Below the pieces are notes generated by a model. That model did not search any database. It had not been told where the DNA came from and saw only the letters and a list, made by a program, of their open reading frames with translations. Positions 35,101 through 44,955 of a stretch of DNA of 64,000 bases are shown here, in pieces. How positions within the stretch are numbered: the first letter of the stretch is position 1; each line of letters starts with the position of its first letter. The position numbers were made by a program, and so were the translations under genes. The stretch is from Ceratocystis colombiana (Eukaryota; Ascomycota; Sordariomycetes; Microascales; Ceratocystidaceae), in NCBI GenBank assembly GCA_026419805.1, contig JAOSLS010000133.1, forward strand, positions 1 to 64,000, written 5' to 3'.

Positions 35101-38100
35101 CTACAGCAGAGCTCTGTCAATGCCAAGAGGGTAACTAGGAGGGTTCACCTAGGGGCCAGGCTTGTCAGGGTAACAGTGGTGGTAGTTCTCCACTAGCTGT
35201 TTTGCATTTTCCAGGTATTCAGTGGGCTCAGTTGTTAGGTCATCATAGCCAGTCCAATGAACAACATATTTCAGGCAGGGGCAGTGTCCACAGCCACAGC
35301 ATTCCCAGAAGGAGTCCAAGACTTCTTCAACTTTGTATTCAGTTTGTCCAGCCACTTCAACATGAGGTGGAGGTGGACAGACTTGTCCAGGGATCAGGTC
35401 AGAGGTGTCAGTATATCAGAGCTTGGACATGTGGAAAACAGGATGTATCCTCATAGAGGCAGGCAACTCAAGTTTATAAGTGTATGGGCTTATGATCTTG
35501 TAGATGTGGAATAGTCCTAAGTTCTTCTAGTCTAGCTTCTTCTGAGGCCAGGTGGTTTGAATTGTCCAGGCGTCAAGCCAGACTTTATCATCAACTTGGA
35601 ACTGGTGGGGTGGTTGGCAGTGCTGATTTGCCTGCTCTTTATGGAAGTTTTGGGCCATTGCCATTTCAGAACAGGTCAGTTCTGTTATCTCTTCCATTCA
35701 GGCAGCAAAGGTGGCAGTGTCTCAGGACTGGGTGGAATCAGGCAGGTCAGAGATTGGCTTGAATCCCATCCAGGGTTGGAATCTGTAGTTCATGAAGAAA
35801 GGGGAAATATTAGTGGTTTCAGAGTAATGTGCATTGCCAGAGAACTCAGCTAGTGGCAACCAATCTTCCCAATTGTCTTGTAGATATGCTATGTACACAT
35901 GTAGATATTGTTCCAAGACTGAATTCATTCTCTCAGTTTGACCATCAGTTTCAGGGTAGTGGGTAGAGGACAGGGTTAGTTCAATTTTCAAGGACTAAGA
36001 CAGGCACCTCCAAAATTCAGTGATGAATTGAGGTCCTTAGTCCAAGACAATAGTCAATGGAAGGCTATACAACTTCTAGACATTCTTCAGGTATAGACAG
36101 GCAGTGTCTTTGGCATTACAGTTGCTGTGACAGGGAATCAGATGACACATCTTAGTCAGGCAGTCTACAATCACAAGGATGGCATCATAGCCATTGCTCT
36201 TGGGCAGGTGGGTGATAAAATCAACAGATATATCACACCATGCTCTCTTGGGAATTGGCAGCAGGTGAAGCAGGCCTTTCTGGCCATCACAGAAGGGTGT
36301 TGTGTGGCAGCAGGTATAGCACTGGTGAACCCAGTGGGCAATGTACCTTGCCATACCAGGCCAGTAGTATTCCTGGGACAGGAGGTCATAGGTTTTGGAA
36401 TGACCTGGATGTCCTGAGACAGGAGAGTCATGGTACAGACAGAGGAGCTCTGCTTTCAGGGCATTGCTTTCAGGAATGTACAAGTGGTCTTGTATGTATA
36501 GGTAGCCTTTGCACTCTGAACACTCAGCTAGGGTGAGTGTCAGCAGGCAGCTTGTTTCAGGGTTCAGGATTGTAGCCAAGGCAGCACAGGGTACAGGGTC
36601 AGAATCATATGTGGTGTGGAAGAGTTCTTACAGATTCATCAGCAGGACGATCTGATTCAGGTGAGTCTGGCAGCTAGCATCAGGTGGTAGGTTGTGATTC
36701 TTCAGGATAGTTTGGCTCTAGTGCAGAAGACAGTCATTACCCTCCTTAGGTAAGTCTTCTGACTGGTGCATGAGTGAATCAGGCTTCACACCTAGCTTAC
36801 CTGGGTGGTAAACAATGTGGAAGTTGAATTGGGACAGGAATTCAGACCAACAGGCCTGACAGTGGTTGAGTTGCTTCATAGACATGAAGTACTCCAGATT
36901 TCAGTGGTTGGTGATAACCTTCACAGGTGAAGGGGCACCTTCCAGTTCAGGATGCCATTCCTCAAAACAGCAGATGATGGCCAGGAGTTCTTTGTCATAG
37001 ATTTCATAGTTGCACTTGGCTGCTGAATGCTTCTTGGAGAAGAAAGCAACAGGGCAGAGGGTACCATTGTCATTATATTAGGACATGACACCAGCTGACA
37101 CATAATCAGATGCATTAGTCTCAAGGATGATGTCCTTATCCCAATTGAAATGGGCCAGGACAGGGGCAGAGGAGAAGTGGTCTTTCAGGGTTCAGAATGC
37201 TGATTCACAGGTAGAATCCCACACAAAAGGGGCATCTTTCTTCATCAAGTGTGTCAATGGGGTGACCAAGCTAGAGAAGTTGTGAATGAAGCAGTGGTAA
37301 AAGTTACTGAAGCTGAGGAAGGCTTGGGTATCTGTCAGGGATCTCAGGGTAGGCCAATTACACACTGTTATGACCTTGGCTAGGTCCATATGAATGCCAT
37401 CATGGCCAATGATCAAGCCTAGGAACTTGGTTTCAGTGCAGTAGAACTTGTACTTGGGAGCCTAGGTGTATAATCCAGCAGTGTAGAGGTGTTTGAGGAC
37501 TGCTCAGATGTGTTCAGTGTGTTCTTCACAGGTATGACTGTAAATCAAGATGTTGTCCAAATACACTGTGCAGAACAGGTTGAGATATTCTCTCAGGGAA
37601 GAGTTGATGTATTGTTGGAAGGAGGACAGGGCTCCTGTCAGTCCAAATGGCATGACCAGGCTCTCAAAGAGGCCAAAGCACATATAGAAGGCAGTCAGGT
37701 ATTCTTCTCCTGCAGTCATATGGAGGTTGTTGAAAGCAGAGATGATATCAATCTTGGAAAAGTAGTGCATTCCATGCAGATTGTTCAGAGTTTCCTTGAC
37801 TAGGGGCAGTGGGTATTGGTCTTTGATGGTCACAGTGTTCAAGGTGTGATAATCAACACAAAAACACAGTCCTCCATCAGCCTTCTTCATGAACAGAACA
37901 GGAGAGGTAATATGTGAGGAGCTGGGATGGATAAAACCTTTCTGGAGATTTTCATCAAGCCATTCTCAGAGGGCTTTCAGTTCATCTCAGGACATGGAGT
38001 ACAGGGGCCTGAAAGGCAGTTTCACACCTTCCACCAGGGGGATATAGTGATTCATGGGTTGGTGTAGTGGTAGTTTTTCCACCTCACAAGGGGAGAAAAC

Positions 38101-38845
38101 ATCAGTGAAGTCTGACAATTCAGCAGGCAGGGAAAAGGGTTTGGGTTTCCAGGGACTTGCAGAGTCCAGGGAGTCAGGGCAGTTCAGGATTCAATTGATT
38201 TCTTCCAGTGTCATCACAAACAGTCAACAGGCAGACTGGTGGGAGTAGGCAATGGCACCTTCCTTCAAGATTGGGACAATGTTCAGGCTGTGAAGGGCTA
38301 GGGGTCATAGGGGCAAGTTACTGGGTTGATCTTTATAGGGGACATTGTGTAAGGCTTAAAGCTTCTCAGGCTTACCAGGAACATTACAGTGGTTTCAGCA
38401 GTATTCACTATCAAAAGTGATTGAGTGATCAGTGAAGTGGACAGTTAGGTCATATTGCTTTAGCCAAGGCATACCCAAGACAATAGGGTAATGAGCAAGC
38501 TATATGACAAAGAACAAAACATTCTTCTGATAGTGATCATTTATGCAGAGGTGGGCACAGACATAATGAGTACATTTCCCAGCTTCAGTTTCTCTTCTAT
38601 TGAATACTTCAATTCCAAATAGAGAGTGGAGGGGGTAGGTTGGAATTTAGTGCAGAGATACCCAGGTGGCATCAATGAAGGCTTTTCCTTCTGCACCACA
38701 GTCAGTCAGGGTATATGTCAGGAAGGAACAGTCTTGAAGAGACAGTTCCACAGGGAGGATCATAAGATCTGACCACTGATTGTATTCTTCCTCAATTGGA
38801 AGACTATGTACAGCAGTGGCTGAGATACAAATGATCTAGTTCAGG
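35101..38845 (-). pseudogene. pol: pol of E2 (protease, RT, RNase H, integrase, chromodomain), lightly decayed
   Basis: In the -1 frame relative to gag. Protease has DCG at 38703-38695 in place of D[ST]G. RT is about 38,010-37,300 with YLDN at 37563-37552. RNase H is about 37,140-36,780 (ETNASD, KELLAII). Integrase is about 36,520-35,720: zinc finger HDSPVSGHPG and CYTC, then VDFITHLPKS, ending TERMNSVLEQ. The chromodomain is 35,340-35,200 (VVHWTGYDDLTTEP), with an odd Cys-rich run just before it. A TAG at 35151-35149 probably replaces CAG; the frame then runs to TAG 35103-35101 next to the polypurine tract AGAGGGGGG. Scattered stops make it inactive. Confidence 0.87.
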
Positions 38846-40331
38846 GTTATGCTGGGAGGTTCTACCTAGGGGTAGCTTATTCCAGGCAAGCTCCTTTTTT
38901 TGGTCTATCACTGGAGCAGTCTGAGTGGAAGGATGAGAAGGAGTCATAGTAGTAGTGGGAGCAGGAGACCTGGGGTGTTGTAGCAGTAGAGGAAGGGGAC
39001 AGTGCAGCTAAGTGGAGCTGTCAGTTATCAGGTTGTGGGCACTGGCCCACTAGGTGGCCCTTTATTCCATAACAGTAGCATTCACCCTTTTCTCAGTGGG
39101 AGGTGTAGTGTTGATAGGACAGGTCTATAGCATCTAGGTCTAGTGGAGGGGCAGTTGTTCTTTTTAGGTCTGTGTTCCCCAGTGCTAGGGCCTAGGGGAC
39201 AGGGGCATAGGATTCAGAGGCAGTAGTACAGTTCTGGGCAGGGGGAGCACAGTTCTAGGCAGGGGGAGCACAGGTCTAGGTAGTGGGCAACATTGCAGAG
39301 CCAAAGTGGGTCATGTGGTTCTCAAGGTTTTGGAGGAAGTTTGCAAATTCATGGTATTCATAACTTGGGGGGTCATGATGTAGCAGTATTGTATGGAGTT
39401 CCTTCAAGATGTTTTGCTCAAGAAGGGTTGGCAGAGTCAATTCACTTACTTCTCCCTCAAGAGCCAGGCGCTAGAACTAGGAGAAGAAGGTAGCAAAATC
39501 CTTATTGCTTTATTGGAGGTGGAACAATTCATTACAGGCATGGTTGACCTTGTCAGGGTCCCTATATGCACAGTCAAGGACTTTCAGGACAGTGTCATAG
39601 TCTGAAAGCAGGCATTCCCCATCCTTGATGTATAGTAGAATGAGGGCATATACCAGTCCTTTCAAGCAGTTGTTGACATAGGCCATACAGTCTTAGGTGT
39701 CTGGAAAACAGTCATGGTTTCTTTGCATCTTCTAGTGGATCTAGGTATTGAAGTGACAAAGGTCTGACCAGTCACCTTTGAACTTGTCAGGGTCAGGTAG
39801 TCATTCAGAGGGCTTGGCAGTACAAGTCATCATGAATAGTTCAGCTATAGAAAGGGCTGGGGCAGGGGCAGGAGCAGATGTGGGGACAGGAGCAGGAGCA
39901 GGGGCAGGGAAAACAGCAGGGGCAGAAGCAGGAATAGAGACAGAGGCTTCTCCTCCCTCAACAGTGAGGGTAGTAGGAGTGGTGGGTGCAGCAGGGGGTG
40001 GTATGGCTGACTGGAGTTTGTCAAGAGCCCTTTGCTTATTGAGGTGAGCCTGGTAAAGCTCACTCCAGGCCTCTTTCAACTTGTTTTGTACATACTTGAG
40101 CTGGCCCTGAGTTGCTTGAAGATTAGCAGTAAGGCTGTCTTGTACAGCAGTGTAGTTAGTGGACTCAGTAGTCACTGTGTGGTTCAGGGTGGCAATTTCA
40201 GATTCTTTTTCATCAGTGTATGAAAATAGGGCACAGATGTATTCAAACCAAGCACTAGTGTGGTTGGCAACCCCCTCACTGAAGCTCTCAAAGCTATCAG
40301 GCACAGTTGGAGGGTCTGGGTGGGTAGTCAT
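38846..40331 (-). pseudogene. gag: gag of E2 (capsid and CCHC knuckle), lightly decayed
   Basis: The start chosen is ATG 40331-40329 (M-T-T-H-P-D-P-P); no nearer ATG follows the primer-binding site. The first 185 codons are open: a central coiled-coil-like segment (SLTANLQATQGQLKYVQNKL) and a Pro/Ala-rich run at about 39,840-39,960. After a stop the capsid region continues, and the knuckle CYCYGIKGHLVGQCP lies near 39,090-39,045 with all four zinc ligands. The end, near 38,850-38,890, is approximate. Confidence 0.83.
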
Positions 40332-40352
40332 CTTATCAGTGTCTAAGGGTGG

Positions 40353-40361
40353 AAGCAATGT
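40353..40361 (-). promoter_or_regulatory. Self-priming primer-binding site of E2
   Basis: On the minus strand ACATTGCTT lies 2 bases inside the 5' LTR and is the complement of AAGCAATGT in the family LTR (34771-34763). In the 5' LTR the same block is mutated (ACATTACTT on the + strand). Confidence 0.8.
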
Positions 40362-40363
40362 AA

Positions 40364-40863
40364 TGTCATAGACAGGCAGGAAGGTTCTATGAGACTAACC
40401 CAATAGCTCAAAGACAGGACAGGCAGGACAGGTAGACAGGGATGAGGACAGGTAGGACAGGATGTTCAGGATAGTAATAGATACCAGGACAGAAGACAGG
40501 GACAGGAAGTTCAGTATATTCAGGGAAGGAGACAAGGACATTACTTAGGGAGCAACATTCAGGTAACAGAGGGAGGTTCTATCTAGTCTATATATCTACA
40601 TGAGTTATAGTCAACAAGATCTACAGTGAGGTGTGAGGTTGGTAGCAGTGAGCAAGGCTCCAGCCTTGAGCAGGACAGCAGTCATGCAGGGAACACTAAA
40701 GTAGTGTGGAAACAGTGGTCATGCAGAAACAGTAGTCATGCAGAAGACAGTATCATGCCATGACAGACAGTGGTTATGCAGAGGACACTAGCATGCTGTT
40801 ACATTATGCAGGAACGCTAGTGTATAGTAACAGTTATGCAGAAGACGCTAGCGTACTGTGACA
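40364..40863 (-). repeat. 5' LTR of E2 (500 bp)
   Basis: It runs TGTCATAG...CTGTGACA on the + strand, followed by TATAT. It retains a few CpGs (AACGCTAG, GACGCTAGCG). Confidence 0.95.
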
Positions 40864-42078
40864 TATATGACATTTTATATAGGGGGCCCTAGGGGGCCTT
40901 GCTATCAGGAACTATGAGGTTAATCTTATAGTTCATTCCCTTTCTCAAAGGGGGAAGTTAGTATATATATAGGGCTTCAGGATTGAAAGTAATGTAGTTA
41001 TCAGGGGTCACCTATAGGGGAATCTTATCTACCTAGCTCAGGTCAACTAGTCCCTCTTCCTTAGCTAACTTATAAAGAGCTAGGTTGATATCCTTAAGGG
41101 ATACTATGAATACTAGTAGGTATTCTAGGGTTTCCTATTATACTATAGTTTATATACTATTCTATACCTATACTATATAGATCTCTTAGGGTCTCCTAGG
41201 TACCTTAGCCTAGGAGGAGTAGGGAATAGAGAAGTAGGGGAAGATTAGTCAGTCATACTTATAGTCAATTATAGCTGAGTGCACTTTATACTATAGGTAG
41301 CTAATGAGGATTTCATCCTATTTCATATTTAGGATAACTAGTACTGAAACCTATTCCTCTAGTCCCCTAATATCTATAAGGAAGTAGGTAACTTCAGTCA
41401 CTATTGAAGTAGGTTAGTCATTAAATAGGGCTAGATGTAGTAGGGTAATGAGTATAGATCTATATAGGTCAAGCTATTTATATATATAATCAGGTATAAT
41501 GATAGAGGTTATATTCCCTGAGTCTACTAAAGTAGTAGTTAGATAGAATCTATTAACTACTATATCTACTTCTAAGGAACCTCTAACCTCTAATTTCTCA
41601 TAATATATTAGTAGCTCTTCTAGTAGTGTCTCTTTCCTCTGAAGGCAACTATCTATAGAGGGTACTCTTTTCCTAGGGTCCTAGCCTATAGGCCAGGTGA
41701 CTCATCTTCTAAACCTTCAGTATCAGAGTCCATGACTAAAGGGGGCTAGGCTATCACATAGGACACCTAGGCCTTTCTTTCTAATAGGTGAACAGGGGGG
41801 GCATAGGGGCAGCTGCTAATAGTATATCCTAAGGCCCTGTAGTAGAAATACAGTCTATCCTAATAGTATTAGGCAAGGACTTTATCTAAGACCTAGACTA
41901 CTTATTAGTGTTGACCTTTGGAGTTATACACTATATACATTTATATCTAGTCTATATAGTCATCTCCTTTAGTAGTTGTAGGAGGCTCTCTAGGGGCTAG
42001 TAGGGCCCTCTATGATAGGCTAGGATATAAAGATGACACTAAGGCTATATAGTAGGCATTATGCTAGTCAACTACTTA
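40864..42078 (-). pseudogene. F1 RT start, protease and C-terminal gag
   Basis: It continues F1 after E2 (TATAT 40864-40868 repeats 34584-34588). Pol runs to about 41,630 (protease), then gag in the other frame. The zinc knuckle near 41,830 reads Y-F-Y-Y where C-F-H-C is expected, explained by TGC>TAC changes. It stops at 42078 where the A2 LTR begins. Confidence 0.78.
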
Positions 42079-42383
42079 TGTAAGGCTTCACAAGATATAA
42101 GAAGATTCAATTGCATAACAGCTCTGTATTAAAGAAGAACTTGATAAGTTCTAAAAGAAACTAAGGTGAGCTATGCTAATGATGGTGGTCAAGTGGTTTA
42201 TATGTGTGTTGGGAGACATGCACTTTGGTAGAGGGGCTAGGGGAGGACACTAGGAAGACACTAGGAGGACACTAGGAAGACACTAGGAGAAGGGGCTAAG
42301 GAGTAAAAGGGGCTTCTAGTGTATTGTATAGTTTCCTAGGTGAGGGTAGGGCCTGAACTATATATGATCCATAGATCATTACA
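42079..42383 (-). repeat. 3' LTR of A2 (305 bp)
   Basis: It runs TGTAAGGCTTCAC...GATCATTACA on the + strand with four 11-bp repeats. It is cut into F1 after ACTTA. Confidence 0.93.
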
Positions 42384-42392
42384 ATTAATCCC

Positions 42393-42583
42393 TGTAAGGG
42401 CTGCACCTGTATGTGTTAGGGTGATGCCCTAGGTCTGTGTGAGACCCCACTACACAGAGCTCACCTATATAGAGCCCCTCTCCTGCCAGTACAGTCTAGC
42501 TAGTTATTCCCTTTCCTCCTTAATACATATTCTTTGAACCTCTGAACTGGCTACAATGAAGATCTTGTATCCAACCTGTGACA
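42393..42583 (+). repeat. 5' LTR of C1 (191 bp)
   Basis: It runs TGTAAGGGCTGCACC...CCTGTGACA. A TATA-like TATATAG is at 42466-42472, and the priming block is mutated to AATACATATT at 42522-42531. Confidence 0.94.
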
Positions 42584-42585
42584 TA

Positions 42586-42595
42586 AACATGCATT
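42586..42595 (+). promoter_or_regulatory. Self-priming primer-binding site of C1
   Basis: AACATGCATT starts 2 bases after the LTR and is the complement of AATGCATGTT at 43229-43238 in the 3' LTR (10 of 10). The core ACATGCATT is the same as in D. Confidence 0.85.
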
Positions 42596-43099
42596 CAAAA
42601 TAAAAAAAATAATGCCTTCTCTTTTTACACTCTTTTGTTTTTTATCTTCAATTTTTACACCTACCTTTATATCCCTTCCTAATGTTTTTCAACACCCTCT
42701 ATCTTGACAATGACAGCCAAAAGAAGTGGCTAATGACAATGTATGAATGATGAGGATTGCAGGAATATAATGATCAATTGAATCAGATAAAGGAGGGGTT
42801 GCCATTACTACACTCTTAGGAATGATTGAATCCCTTTTAGAGCTGCTGCAAAGTGCTAATTTGAAGGGATAACAAGACACTATATGTTACTCTACTGACA
42901 TGGGGAGTACAATGGTTAGGGGTGTCCTGTGTGAGAGGAGAAGGAGGCCCTGATGGCAAATTACATGGCAAACCTGAAGTGAAGGAGATTTGGGAATTGA
43001 CTTAGGTGGTCTTGAAGATGCTCCTCATTGAAGACATGGGAGGACATACATTCAACACACCAAAAAGTGAAATGAAGAAGGAAGAAGAGGGGAGGCTGA
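42596..43099 (+). pseudogene. Interior of C1: possible gag and pol-end remnants
   Basis: From ATG 42684 a frame reads about 22 codons (MFFNTLYLDNDSQKKW...) and goes on past TGA as a charged, helix-like stretch, perhaps a gag relic. I do not recognise it. The last bases before the LTR can be read as RRKKRGG then TGA abutting the LTR, the same layout as the pol tail of D, F and G, which suggests an internal deletion derivative of a full element. It is not expected to encode a working protein. Confidence 0.5.
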
Positions 43100-43290
43100 T
43101 GTAAGGGCTATGCCTGTATGTGTTAGGGTGATGCCCTAGGTCCATGTGAGACCCCACCACACAGAGCTCACCTATATAGAGCCCCTCTCCCACCAGTACA
43201 GTCTAGCTAGTTATTCCCTTTCCTCCTTAATGCATGTTCTTTGAACCTCTGAACTGGCTACAATGAAGATCTTGTATCCAACCCATGACA
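43100..43290 (+). repeat. 3' LTR of C1 (191 bp)
   Basis: It runs TGTAAGGGCTATGCC...CCCATGACA, followed by ATCCC. It keeps the unmutated priming block AATGCATGTT. Confidence 0.94.
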
Positions 43291-43295
43291 ATCCC

Positions 43296-43522
43296 TTCCC
43301 CTCCTTTCAGGTTGCCTATAGATGGTCAGTGGTTTGCTTGTATTCTTCTAGGGTAGCTATGTCTTCAAGGTATACTAATGGTTCCTAGGTTAGTTCTACA
43401 TAACCTGTCTATTTTACTAGCACTTGGTATTATTTCCTGTATTTCTAGTGTTAGAGGATCTTGTCCACTTGGTATTCCCCTGTAACTATATTGTCTATGG
43501 CTTCCTCCTATGATATTAGGGG
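43296..43522 (-). pseudogene. pol: pol segment of A2: chromodomain
   Basis: It lies between C1 (duplication ATCCC) and B1 (duplication AGGGG) and matches A4 62,366-62,597. It holds the end of pol, including the chromodomain with VKxTGY and the terminal TGA next to the polypurine tract. Confidence 0.82.
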
Positions 43523-43755
43523 TGTTAGGGTTTGGAAAACCCAAATAGAGTCTAAAGACTTTTCAACCTATCTGTTGGAGGAGCATAAGCATACTAGCCC
43601 TAAAAGGCTGAATAATTATTTGTGCCTCTCTCAAAATACTAATATAGCAAAGGTTAGTAGTTAATTTTAGACTTAGTTTAGTTCCTTTCTTTCCCTATCA
43701 GAATATATTTGTTTCTGCCATACTTCATCAATTCTCACAAGACAAGGCCCTTACA
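43523..43755 (+). repeat. 5' LTR of B1 (233 bp)
   Basis: It runs TGTTAGGGTTTGG...GGCCCTTACA. The TATA-like AATATAG is at 43641-43647 and ATCAGAATAT at 43697-43706. Confidence 0.95.
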
Positions 43756-43767
43756 TCATATTCTGAT
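43697..43767 (+). promoter_or_regulatory. Self-priming pair of B1: ATCAGAATAT in LTR, ATATTCTGAT in leader
   Basis: Blocks 43697-43706 and 43758-43767 are perfect reverse complements (10 of 10). The leader block begins 2 bases after the LTR end. Confidence 0.85.
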
Positions 43768-43920
43768 CTTTTTTTTCTTACTAGCTCCCACAATTTTTAC
43801 TGGTTACTAGTCACACTGGATTGCTCATATCATTGGTTTCAAAATATTTTACTGGTTCACTGATTATTTCTAGCTACAAGTTGTATTGGCCCCCCCCCCC
43901 CCCTCTAGCCCAACACTAAC
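43756..43920 (+). other. Leader of B1 with T run and a 14-C run
   Basis: About 165 bases with the primer-binding site, a T-rich tract and a long C homopolymer at about 43,890-43,904 just before the gag ATG. No gene is seen. Confidence 0.65.
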
Positions 43921-44955
43921 ATGGTGGAACAACAATAACAACAACAGCAATAGCAATAACAAGCTCCACCCCTTTCCAGGGAGTAGCAACTGGAGCAACA
44001 TGTTCAGATGCTTAATGGTGCCCTTGAACTACTCAACACACAGTACAATAGCTTGCTGGGATCACCTGTGGTAAGAGGTTCAACCAAGATCCCAAAACTC
44101 ACTACTACTGACCTAGATGAGTTTACTATCTGGTTTGATCAAGTAAAGTGTATTTGGGAAATTGAGAAAACATGCATTCTAGACAGTGAGTTCATAACCC
44201 TAGTGTACCTCAGTATAGCCAACTCAGCTCACAACTGAATCAAGAGGATACTCAACACTAAACTCTACAATACCTCTGGCATATGCAATGCTTTCCTTGA
44301 AGAACTCCAGAAGGCTTTTGAAGACCCTGTAGCCAAGGAGAAGGCCCTACTGAAGATCCAGATAATCCACTAAGGAAAGTCAAAGATTGATAACTATATC
44401 CAAAAGTTTGATAACCTCCTCAGCCTTACTCAGGGTAATAACCTACACTACAGCCAGAAAATTCTCTAGTTTAGATAAAGCCTTAACCCTACTCTCTATC
44501 AATAGATCTAAAGTAACCTTCCCCTGATAGACTATAAGGAATATAAGAAGACAGTAGTACATGCCTCCTAAATGCTATTATAATAGAGAGAGGATGACAG
44601 GCTATTAACCTCTCTCCCCACTACAACTGCACCCTAGTACAACCCAGACACTATAGATTAGGAGTGCACCTACCAAGTGTCCTCTAACCAGTAGTCAGAC
44701 TATCCTAAAGTGAAATAGGTTTCTATAGAAGTGTGAGAATAATGAAAGTAGGACAGGAAGTGCCTCTACTATAGTTCATCTAAACACTTTGTCCATCAGT
44801 GCCCTTATAGAGTTGGCCTGAAGCCCTAGGAGCTGAATGCCTATAAAACAGTAGTAGCCCCACCTTTTGATGATAACATGGTTCTAGAGGACAATGACAA
44901 TCTATTAGAAAACTAGCCCCCTCTAGTTATAGTTATAACTAGAGGAAGTTAGTAG
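43921..44955 (+). pseudogene. gag: gag of B1, decayed
   Basis: It starts at ATG 43921, just after the C run. The N-terminus is a poly-Gln tract in which several CAA/CAG are now TAA/TAG. The capsid-like region follows, readable from 44,008 to 44,238. The zinc knuckle near 44,758-44,805 reads CLYYSSSKHFVHQC: the second cysteine is TAT. Pol follows in the -1 frame; the end is approximate. Confidence 0.83.

Larger units (their letters stand above)
34589..40863 (-). mobile_element. Element E2: full-length chromovirus of family E (6275 bp) in F1
   Basis: Two 500-bp LTRs (34589-35088, 40364-40863) with TATAT duplicated at 34584-34588 and 40864-40868. The coding strand is minus. Large open stretches remain, so it is a fairly young copy. 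Its proteins are closer to A than to B, D, F and G (YLDN RT motif, pol end not touching the LTR). Confidence 0.96.
8993..42078 (-). mobile_element. Element F1: RIP-decayed family F copy split by F2, E2 and A2
   Basis: The pieces are 8993-10811, 33065-34588 and 40869-42078; joined without one copy of each duplication they give about 4.55 kb of the 5.86-kb element. F2 (duplication AGTAG) and E2 (duplication TATAT) are inserted in it, and A2 enters at 42079. The N-terminal gag and 5' LTR of F1 should lie beyond A2 but are not found in the window. Confidence 0.93.
42393..43290 (+). mobile_element. Element C1: short non-autonomous LTR retrotransposon (898 bp, TRIM-like)
   Basis: Two 191-bp LTRs (42393-42583, 43100-43290) flank a 516-base interior, with ATCCC duplicated at 42388-42392 and 43291-43295 in A2. 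The interior has no RT, integrase or protease. It has a primer-binding site and a polypurine tract GAAGAGGGGAGG next to the 3' LTR. The last 62 bases of the LTR and the primer-binding site resemble D. It must therefore be moved in trans, most likely by a D-type element (inference). Confidence 0.93.

Noticed and set aside
39778..40047. Gly/Ala-rich frame on the plus strand
   Set aside because: It is the antisense of the Pro/Ala-rich part of E2 gag.
42689..42880. 63-residue minus-strand frame in C1
   Set aside because: It has no recognisable feature and runs against the element's orientation.
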